DNA of 64,000 nt from Siphonodentalium dalli (lineage: Eukaryota; Mollusca; Scaphopoda; Gadilida; Siphonodentaliidae). Both the position numbers and the translations under genes were made by a program. The notes under the pieces are model-generated. The model did no database searches. It was not told where the DNA came from and saw only the letters and a list, made by a program, of their open reading frames with translations. This document shows, piece after piece, positions 48,246 through 59,951 of the stretch (its first letter is position 1; every line of letters begins with the position of its first letter). The DNA is taken from NCBI GenBank assembly GCA_032622095.1, contig CP136065.1:218032151-218096150 (forward strand). The letters are read 5' to 3'.

Positions 48246-51221
48246 CGGTGTAAAATCTGTCATGCCGCAATTAACACCACCGCCGCAATGAAATGTCTTA
48301 TAAAACCAATAGTCCTATTATATTCATATCATTTTGCAATACTAGGACGTAACATCGGTCAGTTCTATTGTAATGACAACCAGATTGGTACCCACGAGTG
48401 AGAGGATCGACACATTTTGCATTCATTCGCGCTCAAGTAAGATTTGTTCTTCGAAATCGGTGGCATTTCGTGCAAATTATTTCACCATAGACATGATTGA
48501 TTTAAGGCAGATGGCTGTCTGACTATCTTTGCGAAAAGAATAAGGGAATTGGGTAGGTTATATTAAATCTAACACGACATTTAAGTATACTTGGCACTTT
48601 CTATGGCTATTTGTAACAAAATGCGACCGCGAATAACATAATTAACCAATTAACCAATTCGGATACATATCTCATCAAATAACTCATATTGATACGAATC
48701 GTTAGTTACCCTCTATCAACGAGGCGTGGTTACAAGAACGGAGCTACTGATACATTGGGTCTCATGTATACCGTTCTAAAAGTAAGTATAAATGGATCTC
48801 ATTGACCAATAGCATTTGCTGCCCAGTCCGCAAGAGGACATATCCAGCAAATTACCAAACCGTCACATCATACATGTTCGTTCAGTTTCATCATCACTCA
48901 ATAGACTCGTTGAATTATAACATTTACCGGATTACTTTCCATGACACATATTTCGCAAACAAGGAGATGGAAACCTGGTTAATTTTCCTCTTGTAGTTTG
49001 TCAGCTGCTTAGCGGGTGGGAGGTATTTGCTTGTACTTGTAGTAGATAAGTTGCAAAGTCAAGGCTCTAAGGGACATTGCCAACAACGAAAATACCAGCG
49101 ATGTGGTAAATCACATAAAACTGTCAAACTATGTCCCTATATATTTCGATTGTATGTTACTTTGTATAGTATGGTACTGGAGTATCGTGTCACTCCATGT
49201 GCACTCGTGATTTCCAGAAGTGGCTGAACAATTGCTTGTACGACGAGATTCCACAAATATGGACAGTTATCCCATGCTAGATGAACAGTCATATTACCCA
49301 TATCTTTCTATACTGATGAGTAGGTAGGATTACTTCTGGAAGGCTGTACATTCAGAAAACAGCATATAGATCAGAGTATTGGCATGGAGTTTTACCATGT
49401 AGCCTGATACATTTAGGACTTTTTGGTATCCCAGTGTAAGTCTTAGCTCATTATGACACCAAAATGAAAAGGACGACAATTTAAATTATTTGTATACATG
49501 CCATACACAGGTTGATACCAGGAAGCGTATAATAACTTTCTAGATAAGTCCAAAAGTAATGCGGTTAGGGACCTGCTGACGCCAGCACGTCGGATTTCTG
49601 AAAACATACCATATTTTGATTATGGCCGTTCATGATTAAAGCATTATAATTCCACCAACACGTCATATCTATCGCCAGATGTGTTACAGTTAAATTCAAA
49701 TGTATCTATAGTTAACACATTATGCGCGACGTGAGTAGACCGTGTGTATAGTGCGTATCCTGATATTATATTGTGGTAGTGTTTGATGTACAAATGGGTA
49801 AAACCAAATGGGATCACGAGTCTTGGTGTAATTTGTCGCTGCATCTCAGAAATGAAATATAGCAACAGCCTCTGTGCAGACCAGAATCTGATCTACGATA
49901 ACTCACCCATAGCAACTCCGATTGTGCTGAGCGAAATCAGTAACTGGACACGATAGCCGTAGTTTAGTATTTAGTGAACAGCGTGTGTGGAATACATGCA
50001 TAAGTCTTTGTAAAATCGGGACGATATGGGGACGAGGATTTATTCTCCAAATTGTTTTCCGCCGGAGTTGCCTGTAAATACGAATATTGAATACAGCCCG
50101 ATTGATACATTAATGACATGGGTTTTACTTGCAACAGCAGCAGGTCTCCTGGTCTGATTATGACCAGTTCAGATGTAACATAACGTAAACAAGTTTACTT
50201 TTGCACCAAGTTGGAAACAACATTTGATATTTCTGAAGGTTATCGCGTTCATATATTGCAAATAAAGCGGTCCTTCGTGGCGATCTTGTTCAACAGAAAC
50301 TGCATAATTAAGTTAGACACACAGGAGGGATTCTCATTCTGGACATGACTAATCTTATGTTTATCACTGATCAGATAATTTTTCGGAAGATGCAAAATCT
50401 GAACTAATTTTGTACGACGAGCGCTATCTTTTTCTGAATCTCATCTTCTTTGCGTTATTGGACACTAGTCAATGAAAGCGGCGATGGTGATTTAGGGTCT
50501 GGAAAAATTCACTCTGTGTTAGCACGGCCGTCTTCTGTACAGCAATTATGCATTGTATATATAACATATTAATGGAGGCACTGACTCAGAATCAAAATCA
50601 TTGCTTCAAATGTGGTTGCTGCAGTGAGTGTGAACAAATTATCATTTCTTATCGAAGTGGTCATGTATTTATCGGATGGCACAACGATATGTTCCTTATC
50701 TCACATGTAGCTTTAAAATCGGTCCTAATTTTCGCCCAATCAAGTCGGAGTGTGAACCCGCATCAACCCCGTCTAGCCCAGACTTCGATAATGGTATCCA
50801 CGACATATCCACCTCATATGTACCATCATATCTGGTAGCACTTGGAGTAATATTCATTGAGAAAGATTGACTTCTATTATCGGGTTTAAGTAATTTCATA
50901 TTGATTATGTCAAAGGTGACTGGCATAAATAACAATCAGGCATTCAACGTATTACTCGGTTCTTCGTTTTAAACAATCCTGTTCATCTGTAAATACCTCG
51001 CTCAAATTGCCACCTATTTCAAGGGACACGGATTACTTGAGCACGAATGCCCATGAATGCAAGACTCGTCAATAAAGGGCACCATTCAGGTAGCAATTTT
51101 AAATAGAATTGCGCATCATGATGTCCCGGAGTAACATGAATATAATACTTTGGGTTGTGTGAGACATTAGATGGCGGCAATGACGGCGATAAAAGTGAAA
51201 CATGACATATTTCACCATTTA
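48246..51221. other. Core of the foldback element, no ORF recognised
   Basis: Some 3 kb of AT-rich sequence. The longest frames (48802-48996, 50548-50838) show no transposase motif. If this element ever coded for a transposase, it has been lost or replaced. Confidence 0.5.
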
Positions 51222-52470
51222 TTCTGACCACCATATTGGCAGCCATCTTGGGGTTAGTAAGCCATTTTGTAATCCAAAAACGACACTGAATTATCGTACA
51301 CACCAAACATCTCCACCACGATACATTCTGCGCTTTATGGCTTCCGATAAGATGACAACAATGGCTTTAGGTTATTTTTGGAGAAAAATGCCTAAATTTT
51401 ATCAAAATTGTGTGCCAGGAGGTGCACTGTGTAATATTTTCACTTTATTGTTCGAGTTTGTAGATCGGAATATATACCTTAAACTATAGTTTAGCAGTTC
51501 ATCAACGGCCGCTTGGTTAGGTAAACCATTTAAGCAAGTAATTGTGCGTTCTTACATATTTCACAATTTCCACCTATATTGCGGCGTTTTATATCATTTT
51601 TTAGGAAACATTCTAAAATTTATTAAAATTTTGGGTCTGGGGGTACATTATATATTATTTCTACGTTAATGTTCGAGTTTGTAGACAGAAACTTATATAT
51701 TATTATATTCTTTAGCAGAATTTCAACGGCCGTTGTGTTGATTAAGCCTGTTGACATGTAACCGTGAGTTACGTGTGCCTTATACAACAGCATGGCGCAT
51801 CTTAACTTTAGGGGGGAGGGTTGATTTTTCTGCATCTGATAAAAAATAATGCGGCCTGCAGCGATAAGTTATATAACAAAATATAGCCAATTGGCAGTAG
51901 TTTCACATGGTATAAAACAAAGTGGCATACCCGTCTTACTTTATGATTTAAAAGAAACGAAATTCAACGCTGTGCGTGAATCGTCATATTTGTCTCACCC
52001 AAAATATTATTTGACGTCACATGACGTCATGACTGCAATTCCGAGATTCAATGGTTACACGTTTTACCCTACTCTGGTTATCTCCCCACCCTCAGGTATC
52101 AAAATTGGACGAATATTTCTTCTCAAAATGTGTGAAAATGCTCTGTCAAAAATGTCGGCTTTATTTTAAAAATGGCCGATTTTTTTCATCGGGTGCCTCA
52201 AGAAAACCACGCGGTGAGAAAAAAGTCCGCCTATCTTACAAATCCAACATACGGATTTCGAAAGTTTAGTATTTACGCTAACCAAAAATGTAGGTCTCAT
52301 AAATTCCCTCTCCAGGCGACACCTATGTCCATATTTGCCTGGCCTACTATTTATGCGCTGATTGTGTTTGGCATATGAGCGGAACTGTATATAGTTTGGT
52401 GTTCCTTCTGTTGATGGCGATTTTAACAAATATAAATATTTCTGTAACGAACACCGCCAGTGCCTTTAAA
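51222..52470 (-). repeat. Right arm of the foldback element
   Basis: Reverse complement of the left arm, with a shorter outer part: about 130 bp lie between the terminus and 'aggtgtcgcctgg' against about 410 bp on the left. Two inner subunits are present (about 51222-51560 and 51560-51780). Open frames at 51849-52269 (+) read the arm and are not genes. Confidence 0.8.
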
Positions 52471-53373
52471 CATTCCCGAATTCCTACGCTGGTGACTCGG
52501 CCACTTATATACATCATTATCGATAAAAACAAGTAACTAAGGCGATGTTAGGAATTGTCCAATCATGACTCCAGGAAAATGAGAGAGAAACACAGGTGTA
52601 ATTATATGTATATATAAAGTTTCGATGTTTACGCAGGGGCAACCCCCATCGCTCTGCGTCGATACTTCATCTTCTTTTGGAAAAAAACATTAATTACAAA
52701 GGACAGGGTCCATACCTTGTTAACTATTCACATACGAATATGTTTGTGGACAAACATTAAACATGCTAATATATATTTCAGATTAACCAGACGACCATGC
52801 GTGTAGCTTAAGAGGCTCGTCGTTTAACCATTTCCTTACTAAATACTCATCGGCGAGTAGTTATCGTAGGAAATATTGAGGTAATAAGTTCAACCAATTT
52901 GCTGAACTTATTATCTGAACATTTCCCACCAATGAATATGAATCCCTCAACACTTGTATTATCTTTTCATCTTAATGTCAGCTGCTAATTTATTCTGAAC
53001 ACACCTACAAATGAATACAAGATCCATTCCAATGTATACCTCTTTAACTGAATCTATAAAGAGTATTTCCCAGACCGATTGCAACCAAAGTTGGTGTGGT
53101 GACTCGGGGTATACCCTGGCGGAGGTTATAACGGCGTTAGTTTTTCAAAAATATTATTTAAAACAAATATAATTAAATAAATAACGAAAAAATAAATACG
53201 CTCACTATTTCAACCAATTTCAACACCAGTTGTGCGCTCTATATTCCAACATAATAACGGGTATAAGTCCACTATGGGCTTATATCATGACCAAATAAGG
53301 TCAATATGAACCAATATCAATATTTAGGTCCAATATGAACCTATTTTCCCAAAAATATATTGAAGTAGCATAA
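52471..53373. other. Flank of the foldback element; repeat pieces
   Basis: 52481-52620 matches 45469-45600. 52825-52930 is a reverse-complement relative of the 68-bp minisatellite unit. The rest is AT-rich without genes. Confidence 0.5.
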
Positions 53374-56141
53374 TCTATATCTATATTTGCGAATGTATGT
53401 CTGTCTGTCTGTCTGTGTTCTATAGAAATTCACAGGGGACCATTTAGATGATGCCAAAGAGGTCTACTAGGAGTAGCTTTTTACGAGAAAGATAATGGTC
53501 GGGGTTAGAATTTTCAAAAGTGACGCCGTTCTTGTCAGGGGCAGAAAAAAAATTTGTCGCCGATTGCCACCAAACTTATATATAATCATCCCCATAATAT
53601 GAGGAATCTAATGGCGTGGTTTAAATATGGCAAAAGTCGCGCCGTTCGCGCCAGGGGTGCCCGGAAGGGGGGGGGGGGGCAGATTTTTTTTCTGTCGCCG
53701 ATTGCCACGAAACTTACATATAATCATCCCCATGATATGAAGAATCCAACGGTGTGGTTTAAATATGTCAAAAGTTGCGTCGTTTGAGTCAGGGATGAAC
53801 GGAAGGGGAGAGGGGCACCAAAATTGATAAAACTAATTTTAGCGCCGATTTCCACCAAATTGATATATATTCTTCTTCATGATACAAGGAATCTAATTGT
53901 GCGATTTAACAACGCCAAATTGTTGTTTTTGGATGAGAGATTGGGAGGGGGTGGGCACTAAATTTGATAATAAGTCGCCGATTGCCACCACACTTATACA
54001 AAATCATCCCCATGGTATGAGGAGTCTAATGGTGTGGCTTTTATCTGTCAAATGTGGCCTCATTCGAGTCAAGGTTGCATTGAAAGGGACAGGGGCACCA
54101 AACTTTATGCACAATTTGTTTAGCGCCAATTTCCACCAAATTGATACACGTTCTTATCAATGATACGAGGAATCTAATCGTGATTTAAAGACGCCGTAGT
54201 GGTGCTGTTTGGGTGAGATATGGAGAGGGGGGATTGGCACCAAATTTGATAAAAAAAATTGTTTAGTCGCCGATTATCACCAAACTTATAAACAATCATC
54301 TCCATGATGTCAGGAGTGTAATCGTGTGGTTTAAGGATGTCACAAGTGGGGCCATTCGAGTCAGTGGTGTATAGAGATGAGAGGGACACAACAAATTATA
54401 TCTATATGTTTAGTGCCGATTTCCACCAGATTGATACATATTCTTCTCCGTGATACGAGGAATCTTATCGTGTGGTTTAGATACACCAAATTGGTGCCCT
54501 ATGGGTGAGAGATATGGGGACCATAAATTTGATACGAATTTGTATACTCGCCAATTTTCACCAATTTCATATATATGCATCTCTAATGAGTCTTAGTGTG
54601 TGCAGCTTGAGTCCGAAATAGGGACGGGAGGGTCACCAAAACTGATACAAAATATTTTTAGTACCTATTACCATCAAATTCAGACACGTTCTTCTCAAAT
54701 GATACAAGAAATAAAATCGTGCTGTCTGTCTGTCTGTCTTTTTGTCTGTCTGTGTACGTTCTATATATAACTTCACGCGGTACAATAGAGATGGCACCAA
54801 GGTGTTCTAAGAGGGGTAACTTTTTACAAGGAAGATAATGGTGCGGGTTAAAATTTGGTGAAATAGTTTTGTCGCTGATTTCCACCAAACGAATACATAA
54901 TCACCTTCGCAATATGGCGTTGTTCGAGTCAGCGTTGCATCAACAATTGATTTAATAAACCAAATTCCACCAAATTCATACACGTTTTTCTCTAATGATA
55001 TACCATGAATTAAATCACATTTGGTGTCGTTTGCATCACGGATGGCGAGCGGATATGCACTATCATTGATAAGATTGCTATTCGCCGATATCCACATATA
55101 AGTTATATACAGTCACCAGGCCATCTCCATATCATTTTAAGTAGTTGGGCGTTCACATTTCACAATCCCGACACATGGTGACACACATAAGTCACTTGAA
55201 CAATTATATCTTCTTAACAGTCATATTTATATGGGAATGGCAATCAAGGCATTCACACAATGAGCTATCAAAAAGAGATAACTAGAAGAAGCATTAAACG
55301 TATATTTATCATTCTATTGAAGAGATACATATATTCGTGCAAACTGAGAGACCTCGAACCGTCAGATGATTGCATATATATAATAACAAAATTTAGTCTG
55401 TTCCATTCAAATCAGTTTCCACAAAAAGTTACAATTTGTCAAGAGATATGGAAGACCTGTTCAAAATAGTGGTCACAGTGTGCAGTCAAATATAGTTTCT
55501 TCTGATATACAAGAAAATGCAGTTAGTAGCACAAGACTTTTCAGGATCCTACCAATACTGACATATGACAAGGTTTTTAGAACAGACTCATCGACTGACA
55601 TAAACAACTCAAAATCTCGCTCTGTGCCTGGCACATGTAGCTGATATATGTGCGCAGCAACATTTCGTTTAAACTAAGAATATTTAGCCAATATATAGCA
55701 CCATGAACAGAGGAGCACCTGGAAATTTCTTTGAAACATCTGTATCTTCATGGAGATATGATAGCCAGGTGTCCTCGAGATCTTCGTCCAACCCACTAGA
55801 TTGATTGATACATCTCAATATGTAAAACCCAATTATCATCTTTTATCGAACTAATGTGTTTATGATGTTCATGTATCATATTATAACGTCCAATGTATAC
55901 GCAGTTGTAAATAAATAAATACTTCATTATTGGTGGAACGGATTAATCGCGATAAACAGAATGACAATTGACAAGGTGGGCCACTACTTATATTCCATGA
56001 CTGTAATAATCATGTTTTGTGATGCTATTTGAATATACAATTTATGAGAAAACGTATAATACTTTAAGCAAGATCATTCTCTATTCCCAACAAATATCCA
56101 CAGCATACATTAACCTGGGCAACGCCTGGTAACCCTGCTAG
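53374..56141 (+). mobile_element. Non-autonomous Helitron, family 4, with ~140-bp core repeats
   Basis: The 5' end is TCTATATCTATATTTGCGAA, followed at once by a TGTC microsatellite (53396-53416). The 3' end is CCTGGGCAACGCCTGGTAAC, then CCTG and CTAG, then T, a slightly eroded hairpin plus Helitron terminus. From about 53555 to 54715 at least nine units of about 140 bp carry '(t)cgccgattgccaccaaactt' and 'gaggaatctaat(g)gtgtggttt'. A second copy of the 5' module (microsatellite plus 130 bp) begins at 54718. Frames such as 53554-53787 read the repeats. No Rep/helicase seen. Confidence 0.65.
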
Positions 56142-56313
56142 TAATATATATAAACGAGTAGGATCTGTCTGTCATGTACGCGATACGCATACAGGGGTAC
56201 AGCCCCCTAACGTACAAAGGGGCCGCAGGCTAATCCGACGCTGAATTGGGAGCCTATTTTAGCTAGTTTAGTATAAAATGGTTAGCTATTACAAATTAAA
56301 AGAACCTCCAACA
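56142..56313. other. Possible start of another Helitron
   Basis: Directly after the previous element, 'atatataaacgagtaggatctgtctgtcatg' puts a TGTC motif about 25 bases from the junction, similar to Helitron 5' ends above. No 3' end is found, so this is weak. Confidence 0.25.
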
Positions 56314-56527
56314 TTAACTCTTCCACGACTTTTTCGAAACCCTGTGCCAATGCATTATCTTATCAATTGGAGATCCCAATAGGGAGCCTGGCATATATAA
56401 GAGAATGCTTGGCCTAACAATGTTTACCTTGACCTTGTAATCCAGTACATTCTCTCTTATATATGCGAGGCTCCCGCACAAGATATTTAATGCTGCAACA
56501 GCGCAACGTCCGCCATGAAAGGGTTAA
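56314..56527 (+). mobile_element. Hairpin MITE, short type (copy E5)
   Basis: It starts TTAACTCTTCCACGACTTTTTC and ends CCGCCATGAAAGGGTTAA. The first module (56344-56420) is a diverged palindrome. Only one arm of the second survives (56440-56476). Confidence 0.7.
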
Positions 56528-57020
56528 TTAACGCTCACATATAGAGGACATTATTCTCAAGTGGCGGACTTGGTCATGAAATAGTTTATTGTTCAATAAA
56601 TCGTAAATAACAAGATATTTAGACAAACAAAATTAAACAAATTCACACAACGTGTCACTTGGGAATAGAGGCAGGACAATAAGCTTGCTACTGTGATTAT
56701 ACATAAGCCACTGGTTGGTGTGTATTGATGATATATTACCAGTGAGGTCACCGTAACGTGTCCCAAAATACCGGCATTCAAATGCAGGTCGCAGAACAGT
56801 ATAGCAAAAGGGTCAAGTTACTACGAATCGGGCGGCTGGTTTGGTTCTGGCAAGGACCAGTCTAAATGGGCGAAATTCGAAAACAACTGTCAAAGTTTCT
56901 AATTCATGGAAGGAAAAGTAATTTTCAATAACATATTTTCGTCTCAAAGTTGATATATATTGCTTACTAAATGAAAATTGCTATCTAGCCCTTGTCTGGC
57001 ATTGTTCCCGTGGATCTTAC
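56528..57020. other. Intergenic, no gene seen
   Basis: AT-rich, no recognisable gene. Confidence 0.4.
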
Positions 57021-57310
57021 TGTGTGAAGTTGCGTATTAAGACATATCTACTGAGACGGGACTGGTCACTGAGTAAACATTCTGCGTGATGTTCGATGCC
57101 AACACGACACACATCAACGGCACCGCCATCCGCGTTGACCTGGACCCCAACGCGATTGTCCGCGCCAGATTGCCTTTTTCCGCGGTGCAGTGAAATGTCA
57201 CGCGCCGGTTCTCGGTCCCGCGTTGGAGAGTGTAGTGTATGCCTGTTTATTTGCGCGCACTCAATGTCTCTTGTTGAATAGACTGGTTCCTGGTCCAAAA
57301 CTTCAAACAT
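57021..57310 (-). other. Possible exon in a GC-rich patch (unassigned)
   Basis: On the minus strand a TTTTCAG acceptor-like site precedes 57310 and a GTAAGATCC donor-like site follows 57021, with an open frame across the whole 290 bp (including REPARDISLHRGKRQSGADN). A second minus frame (RRVTFHCTAEKGNLARTIAL, ending at TAA) and a plus frame (HINGTAIRVDLDPNAIVRAR) are also open in the GC-rich middle (57090-57245). I recognise none of them. It could be an exon of an unknown gene or a chance effect of composition. Confidence 0.25.
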
Positions 57311-57479
57311 CTGAAAACGTAGTAACCAACAACATACACTTCTACGTGATCTAGTTTAGCATTGATTGTTATGTCATGTCAAGTAGAAATTGGAGGAGTA
57401 TTTCATTGAACATCATTAACAGTCTTGTCAGACTGAGCGCATGATATATGGCGGTTAGACTAATAATACCTCTTAGCAT

Positions 57480-58390
57480 AGCATTACCATGCATCATCAC
57501 AAACTCCAAGGCAGAGTTCAGCCCCCTCGCTACGCTGGTGTGAACACTGATAGTACGTATATAGAATGTACGGAAATCTTACATTTTTATTTAATACTTT
57601 TGTCGGTTACAATTCAGTCTGCATTATTCTGAGAAACTGAACTGTTCATTAGGAAATTGTTCCGCTACTCTGTCACATATCACCTTTCGAACTCGTGTTA
57701 AACACATGTAATACTATATTGTGTATATGTTCCAAGAGTATCCTCGTATCATTTTCAAGCTCATGCAAAGTTCAGTCCCCTACGCAGGACTTACCGCTGC
57801 CCACACCTACACGTACTGTGAATTTATTTATTTGAGACTTTTGTAGGTTACAATTCAGTCTGCATTATTCTGAGAAACTGAACTGTCCATATTCATTTGA
57901 AAATTGTCTTGATCAAGCCAGAATGAATTGTAGCTGACAAAACACTTCAATGAAAAATTGCAGATTTAATTAAGAAAATACACAAGCCGGCAGCGGTCAG
58001 ACTTAGCGTAGCGAGGGGACTGAACTCTGTTTTGAAGCTTGATAATTTCGCCCGAATATTATTGCTGGTGTATTCTATCAGGACATATATACCACGAGTA
58101 TTCCCCATATCATGCGATCAACTCGCGTTAAACTGGGCGTACATGTATTTCTTCTAGGAGTTCCGTGAGTATGTTACAGTTCATTATATCCACCCGTGAT
58201 AATAAACTGGGCGCATTTCCTCTGGGCATTCCACGAGTATTTCAAATAATCCTATCCACTCGCGTTAAACTGGGCGTATTTCATCTGGGAGTTCCGCGAG
58301 TATGTCATGTAACATTCATTCCACGAGTATTTCAAATCTTCCCCGTCACTCGTGTTAAGTTGGGCGTATTTACCTGAAACTTAAACCACT
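57480..58390. repeat. Two small tandem repeats downstream of the GPCR exon
   Basis: 'ggttacaattcagtctgcat' with 'tattctgagaaactgaactg' occurs at 57605 and 57847, a ~242-bp tandem duplication. From about 58115 to 58375, '(actcg)cgttaaactgggcgtattt' and 'ccacgagtatttcaaat' alternate in units of about 65-75 bp, four to five copies. The array ends within 30 bp of the GPCR stop codon, so it would be in the 3' untranslated region. Confidence 0.7.
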
Positions 58391-58397
58391 AATTACG

Positions 58398-59170
58398 TCA
58401 CAGATCGTCCTTCACAGTCGTCACCGGCGTTTTGTTTGTCCACGAGTCGCTTTCTGACTCAGATTTGGATTCGGATTTCTTGTATGAGACCGTGCATCTC
58501 CCATCGTTGTACTCAACAGACATGTAGTTGGTGTTAGCGTATCGCACTTGCGTTCTTTGTTCAGCCCTTTTTTGTCGAGAAGCACATTTGAGGATATCCC
58601 TGAATCCCATTCTGAATTTCTTGCCGAATACGCAATAAATTATTGGATTTACCCCCGCTGTTCGATAGGCCCAGCCACTGCGTTATCGGAATAACTATTT
58701 CGGTCACAATCGTGTTTCCAGTTACAGAATCATCAATCATGAACCAGATTCTATTGATATATAGAGGCATCCAGGAAAAAGTGAACAGCACGACAACAAC
58801 TACTAGCATTTTCACGACCTTCACCTTTGAGCGATTGACTACTTCGGAACTTTTGTTTTTCGTACCAGGTGCGTTCCTATTCCATACTCGGATGCCGATC
58901 AAGATGTAGCAGAGAGCTATGAGCAAGAGAGGTATCGTGTAGCATCCGAGAAACAGAGCGCCAATGAAGTACGCCGTCTTAACTTCATCGCTCGAGTATT
59001 TGTCGTAACAAATATATAATAGCTGTTTGGTGGATCTGTACTCGACTGTCCTGTAGAAAGCTAATGTCGGTGCACTCAGCGTGACCGAGAGTAGCCATAT
59101 GCAACCAATCACAATTCTGAATATCTTTCCTGTGATTCTGAATTCGAGTGTCCGACATATAGCTAAATAC
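58398..59170 (-). CDS. Rhodopsin-family neuropeptide-type GPCR, last exon (partial, one frameshift)
   Basis: The exon starts after a polypyrimidine-AG acceptor (TTTCTTTCCAG) with the last base of the Arg codon of the DRY motif, then YLAICRTLEFR. TM4 (IVIGCIWLLSVTLSAP), the ECL2 cysteine (LLYICYDKY), TM5 (LFLGCYTIPLLLIALCYIL) and ICL3 with basic residues (VNRSKVKVVK) follow. TM6 has FSWMPLY and TM7 has WLGLSNSG. There the frame breaks in a run of five G (58652-58656 on the plus strand). With one G fewer, VNPIIYCVFGKKFRMGFRDI follows in phase, then helix 8 cysteine and a Ser/Glu-rich tail to TGA. TM1-TM3 lie outside the window or beyond the satellite. It resembles peptide receptors of the TRH/GHSR/NPFF-like type; the ligand cannot be told. 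Confidence 0.85.
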
Positions 59171-59951
59171 CTGGAAAGAAAATATATATAGCCATGAGCA
59201 GTGTTCATTCACATTGTCGGTGGCCAATATATTGAAGATGGGGGTATAAAATTTCAATTAGGTGTTCTAGACATGTGTATACTTTTTTTAAAGATGTATA
59301 TTTATAACTGTAAACTTGAAATGACTCAGCCTTCTGCAGTGGGCTTATTGAGAAAATCAGACACTTTTGAACGGTAGAATCCACGGGCCCAGTCATAACA
59401 AAGACTAAGAGAACAATTTGCTTAACAGAGAGATAGACAGCTATTGAAAAACTACTAGAGTAGCACAAAATGTATAACTTATTATTATAAACTCACATAT
59501 GTTCAACCATACCCCACCTGAATGCAAAAATGGCAAGCCCACACAGTGAGGGTCTCTATATCCAGAATTAACTGACCCAGATGAAATAATTACAATTTAT
59601 TTTAAACCTTAAAACTAAAATAGACTTATTATATCATCTTTGTCTATTGTAGCATATCAAAACAGCTAATATGAAAAGTGTACAAATTAAAATACTTTAA
59701 TATATGTCATTGTCAAAGTTAATATTTGTTTCATGCATATTATATCCATATAGATTCCAATAAAAATTATTAAAATATTTATTTTTTTTATTTATTAAAT
59801 GGCTTTTTGACCAAAAAGTTTCAAGGCTATAGCCAACAATCACCTCTCAAATTATCATCAGATCTTCACGGAACCCTCAATTCATCAACAGATAATCAGC
59901 AGTAGCACGCCAGGAGTCGCATAGTCGAGTCAATCGGAATGTTATTATATG
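59171..59951 (-). other. Intron upstream of the GPCR last exon; no further exon seen
   Basis: AT-rich. No TM1-TM3-like sequence was recognised on the minus strand between here and the satellite at 62042, so the 5' exons are probably beyond the window. Confidence 0.4.

Larger units (their letters stand above)
46590..52470. mobile_element. Large foldback DNA element with ~1.2-1.6-kb inverted arms
   Basis: The outer ends TTTAAAGACACGGGCGGTGT (46590) and, in reverse complement, TTTAAAGGCACTGGCGGTGT (52470) are inverted repeats. Long inverted similarity follows, for example 'aggtgtcgcctggagaggga' at 47004 against its reverse complement at 52303-52322, 'gaccgttgatggactgctaa' near 47585, and 'aaccccaagatggctgccaa' near 48200 against 51234-51253. 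Each arm contains repeated subunits of about 350-390 bp. The 3-kb middle (about 48250-51220) has no recognisable ORF. CATTAC and CATTCC flank the ends, a possible target duplication. Superfamily unknown. Confidence 0.85.

Noticed and set aside
51849-52269. Open frames of about 70-106 codons in the right foldback arm
   Set aside because: The same DNA in the left arm does not keep the frame, and no protein family is recognised.
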